Positions 4,115 to 5,024 of a stretch of 5,024 bases of DNA are shown in pieces (positions within the stretch are counted from its first letter, which is position 1; each line of letters begins with the position of its first letter). A program made the translations under genes and the position numbers. The DNA comes from Chloroflexi bacterium RBG_16_64_32 (GTDB lineage: Bacteria; Chloroflexota; Dehalococcoidia; SM23-28-2; RBG-16-64-32): positions 3,529-8,552 of the forward strand of contig MGNZ01000013.1 in NCBI GenBank assembly GCA_001795235.1. The letters run 5' to 3'. Under the pieces are notes generated by a model that saw nothing but the letters and a program-made list of their open reading frames with translations, did no database searches and was not told the origin of the DNA.

Positions 4115-5004
4115 TTTGGCGCGGCTCCTTCACCCAGGAAATCCATGATCTCCGCGACCACGGCATCGGGCCGCTCCATGGGCACCAGGTGGCCCGCTCC
4201 GGCTATCGTGGTGAGGCGGGCGCCCTCGATGCGCTGGGCCACTCCGTCCGCGACCATGGCGAGCATCTGCTCGGTGCTATCGCCGCGGAGCACGAGGACG
4301 GGACAGTGGATATCGGGCAGGAGGCGCCAGGTATCGGGCGAGAGGCTTCTCTCGTAGAGCACCGCCTCGATCTTTCCCGGGCATTTGAGCTCGAGCTGGC
4401 CGTCCTCGCGGCGGAACGTGCCGTGCTCGGCGTAGAGGCGCAGCAGGTCGTCCCTCCAGCCGGCGAAGGCGGGGCGCTGGCGGTAGGAGCGGATTAACGC
4501 TTCCCGTGAAGGCCAGACCATGCGGCGGCGGGCGGCGCTGGAGGAGAGCGCCCGGCGGCGCACGGCAGCGGTCTCCTCGGGCATGGGCGGGAAGACGGTT
4601 GGCTCGATGAGCACTGCCTTGGAGATGTACTCGGGCCGGGTGGCGGCGAGGTGGGCGACGCCAGCGGCGCCGCTGGAATGGCCTATTGCGAGGATCTGGG
4701 TGAGCCCCAGCGCGTCCGCGAACCCTTTCAGGTCATCGGCGATGGCGGGCCAGCCGTAGCCCTCGATGGGCTTGTCGCTGTCGCCGTGGCCGCGGGCGTC
4801 GTAGGCGTACACGTGGAAGCGCCCGCTCAGGGCCTCGGCGATGGGCTCGAACAGGCGGGCGAGGAAGCCCGTGGCGTGCAGCAGCACGCAGACGCGCGCA
4901 GCGGCCGCAGGCCCGGCGCTGCCCCACTCCAGGTAGTGCAGGCGCACCCTCCGCCCATCGGCGGACAAGCTGTTCGTCTCGACGAACCCCTCGCTAGCTC
5001 TCAT
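4111..5004 (-). CDS. Alpha/beta-hydrolase fold enzyme
   Basis: A 297-residue cytosolic hydrolase. The nucleophile elbow is G108-H-S110-S-G112, preceded by the oxyanion-side motif L-H43-A-T-G-F and the strand YDARGHGDSDKP (68-79) typical of the family. The probable catalytic acid is Asp242 in VLVLRGDST, and the base is His272 in GAGHLVPMERP. Residues about 143-225 form the variable helical lid that decides substrate. The family includes esterases, lactonases, epoxide hydrolases, dehalogenases and C-C hydrolases, and the sequence does not choose among them. The elbow ends S-G-A rather than the commoner M-G-G. The ATG at 5004 gives a natural N-terminus (EGFVETNSLSADGRRVRLHYLEWG), but only 20 bases upstream are visible and no clear RBS or promoter can be seen there. 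It is the first visible gene of a coupled pair with dut. Confidence 0.9.
   Translation of the reverse strand: MRASEGFVETNSLSADGRRVRLHYLEWGSAGPAAAARVCVLLHATGFLARLFEPIAEALSGRFHVYAYDARGHGDSDKPIEGYGWPAIADDLKGFADALGLTQILAIGHSSGAAGVAHLAATRPEYISKAVLIEPTVFPPMPEETAAVRRRALSSSAARRRMVWPSREALIRSYRQRPAFAGWRDDLLRLYAEHGTFRREDGQLELKCPGKIEAVLYERSLSPDTWRLLPDIHCPVLVLRGDSTEQMLAMVADGVAQRIEGARLTTIAGAGHLVPMERPDAVVAEIMDFLGEGAAPK
4125..4130 (-). promoter_or_regulatory. RBS for dut inside the hydrolase gene end
   Basis: On the minus strand AAGGAG (4130-4125) lies within the last codons of the alpha/beta hydrolase gene, 10 bases before the GTG start of dut. It supports the GTG and allows re-initiation by ribosomes finishing the hydrolase. 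Confidence 0.65.
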
Positions 5005-5024
5005 CGAGCTCGATCCGGGGGAGC

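Noticed and set aside
3621..4166. Overlapping minus-strand frame across dut
   Set aside because: Its Arg/Ala/Gly-rich translation is the off-frame shadow of dUTPase, which shows all five family motifs.
4661..4676. Perfect 16-bp palindrome CCAGCGGCGCCGCTGG in the hydrolase gene
   Set aside because: It encodes the conserved nucleophile elbow (SSGAAG) with high-GC codons; no relation to the repeat core is seen, so chance from codon bias is the simplest reading.
1..5024. Defence island, prophage or transposon
   Set aside because: No transposase, integrase, phage structural, toxin-antitoxin or restriction gene is visible, and no tRNA or attachment-site repeats are seen.

Overview
The window is a GC-rich, densely coded bacterial chromosome segment. 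It carries six genes, all of which look intact. Codon use, the mix of Shine-Dalgarno-led and apparently leader-poor genes, and the remembered look of several proteins suggest a Chloroflexota-like (possibly Dehalococcoidia-type) or other deep-branching environmental bacterium. That assignment is an inference; there is no rRNA or marker gene to fix it.

Layout. A small CDGSH iron-sulfur protein (83-286, +) is followed by a 254-base non-coding stretch (287-540) filled with palindromes: a strong hairpin around 372-420 and a pair of REP-like hairpins at 446-478 and 500-530. A Nudix hydrolase (541-1071, -) comes next. It is divergent from a two-domain kinase-like/P-loop ATPase protein (1237-2835, +), with apparent back-to-back promoters between them. 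An aquaporin (2917-3657, +) with its own promoter and a strong RBS follows. It converges on a two-gene unit read from the other strand: an alpha/beta hydrolase (4111-5004, -) whose stop overlaps the GTG start of dUTPase (3677-4114, -).

Functional theme. The Nudix hydrolase and dUTPase belong to the nucleotide-sanitising type of housekeeping enzyme. The remaining genes (Fe-S protein, kinase-like protein, channel, hydrolase) show no shared pathway, so this is ordinary chromosomal backbone rather than a defence island or prophage.

The unusual part is 372-1107. About seven short palindromic elements lie in roughly 740 bases, and clear examples are nearly absent from the other 4 kb. Two intergenic ones have different stems but exactly reverse-complementary 11-nt loops. 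The core of that loop (CTGAGCCTGTC) recurs inside the Nudix gene, once exactly and once with one mismatch, and is read there in different codon frames. The three places where the Nudix protein seems longer than its family coincide with palindromes, one of them inside the Nudix box. This looks like a small palindromic mobile repeat able to insert in frame into a protein gene, comparable in concept to Rickettsia palindromic elements.
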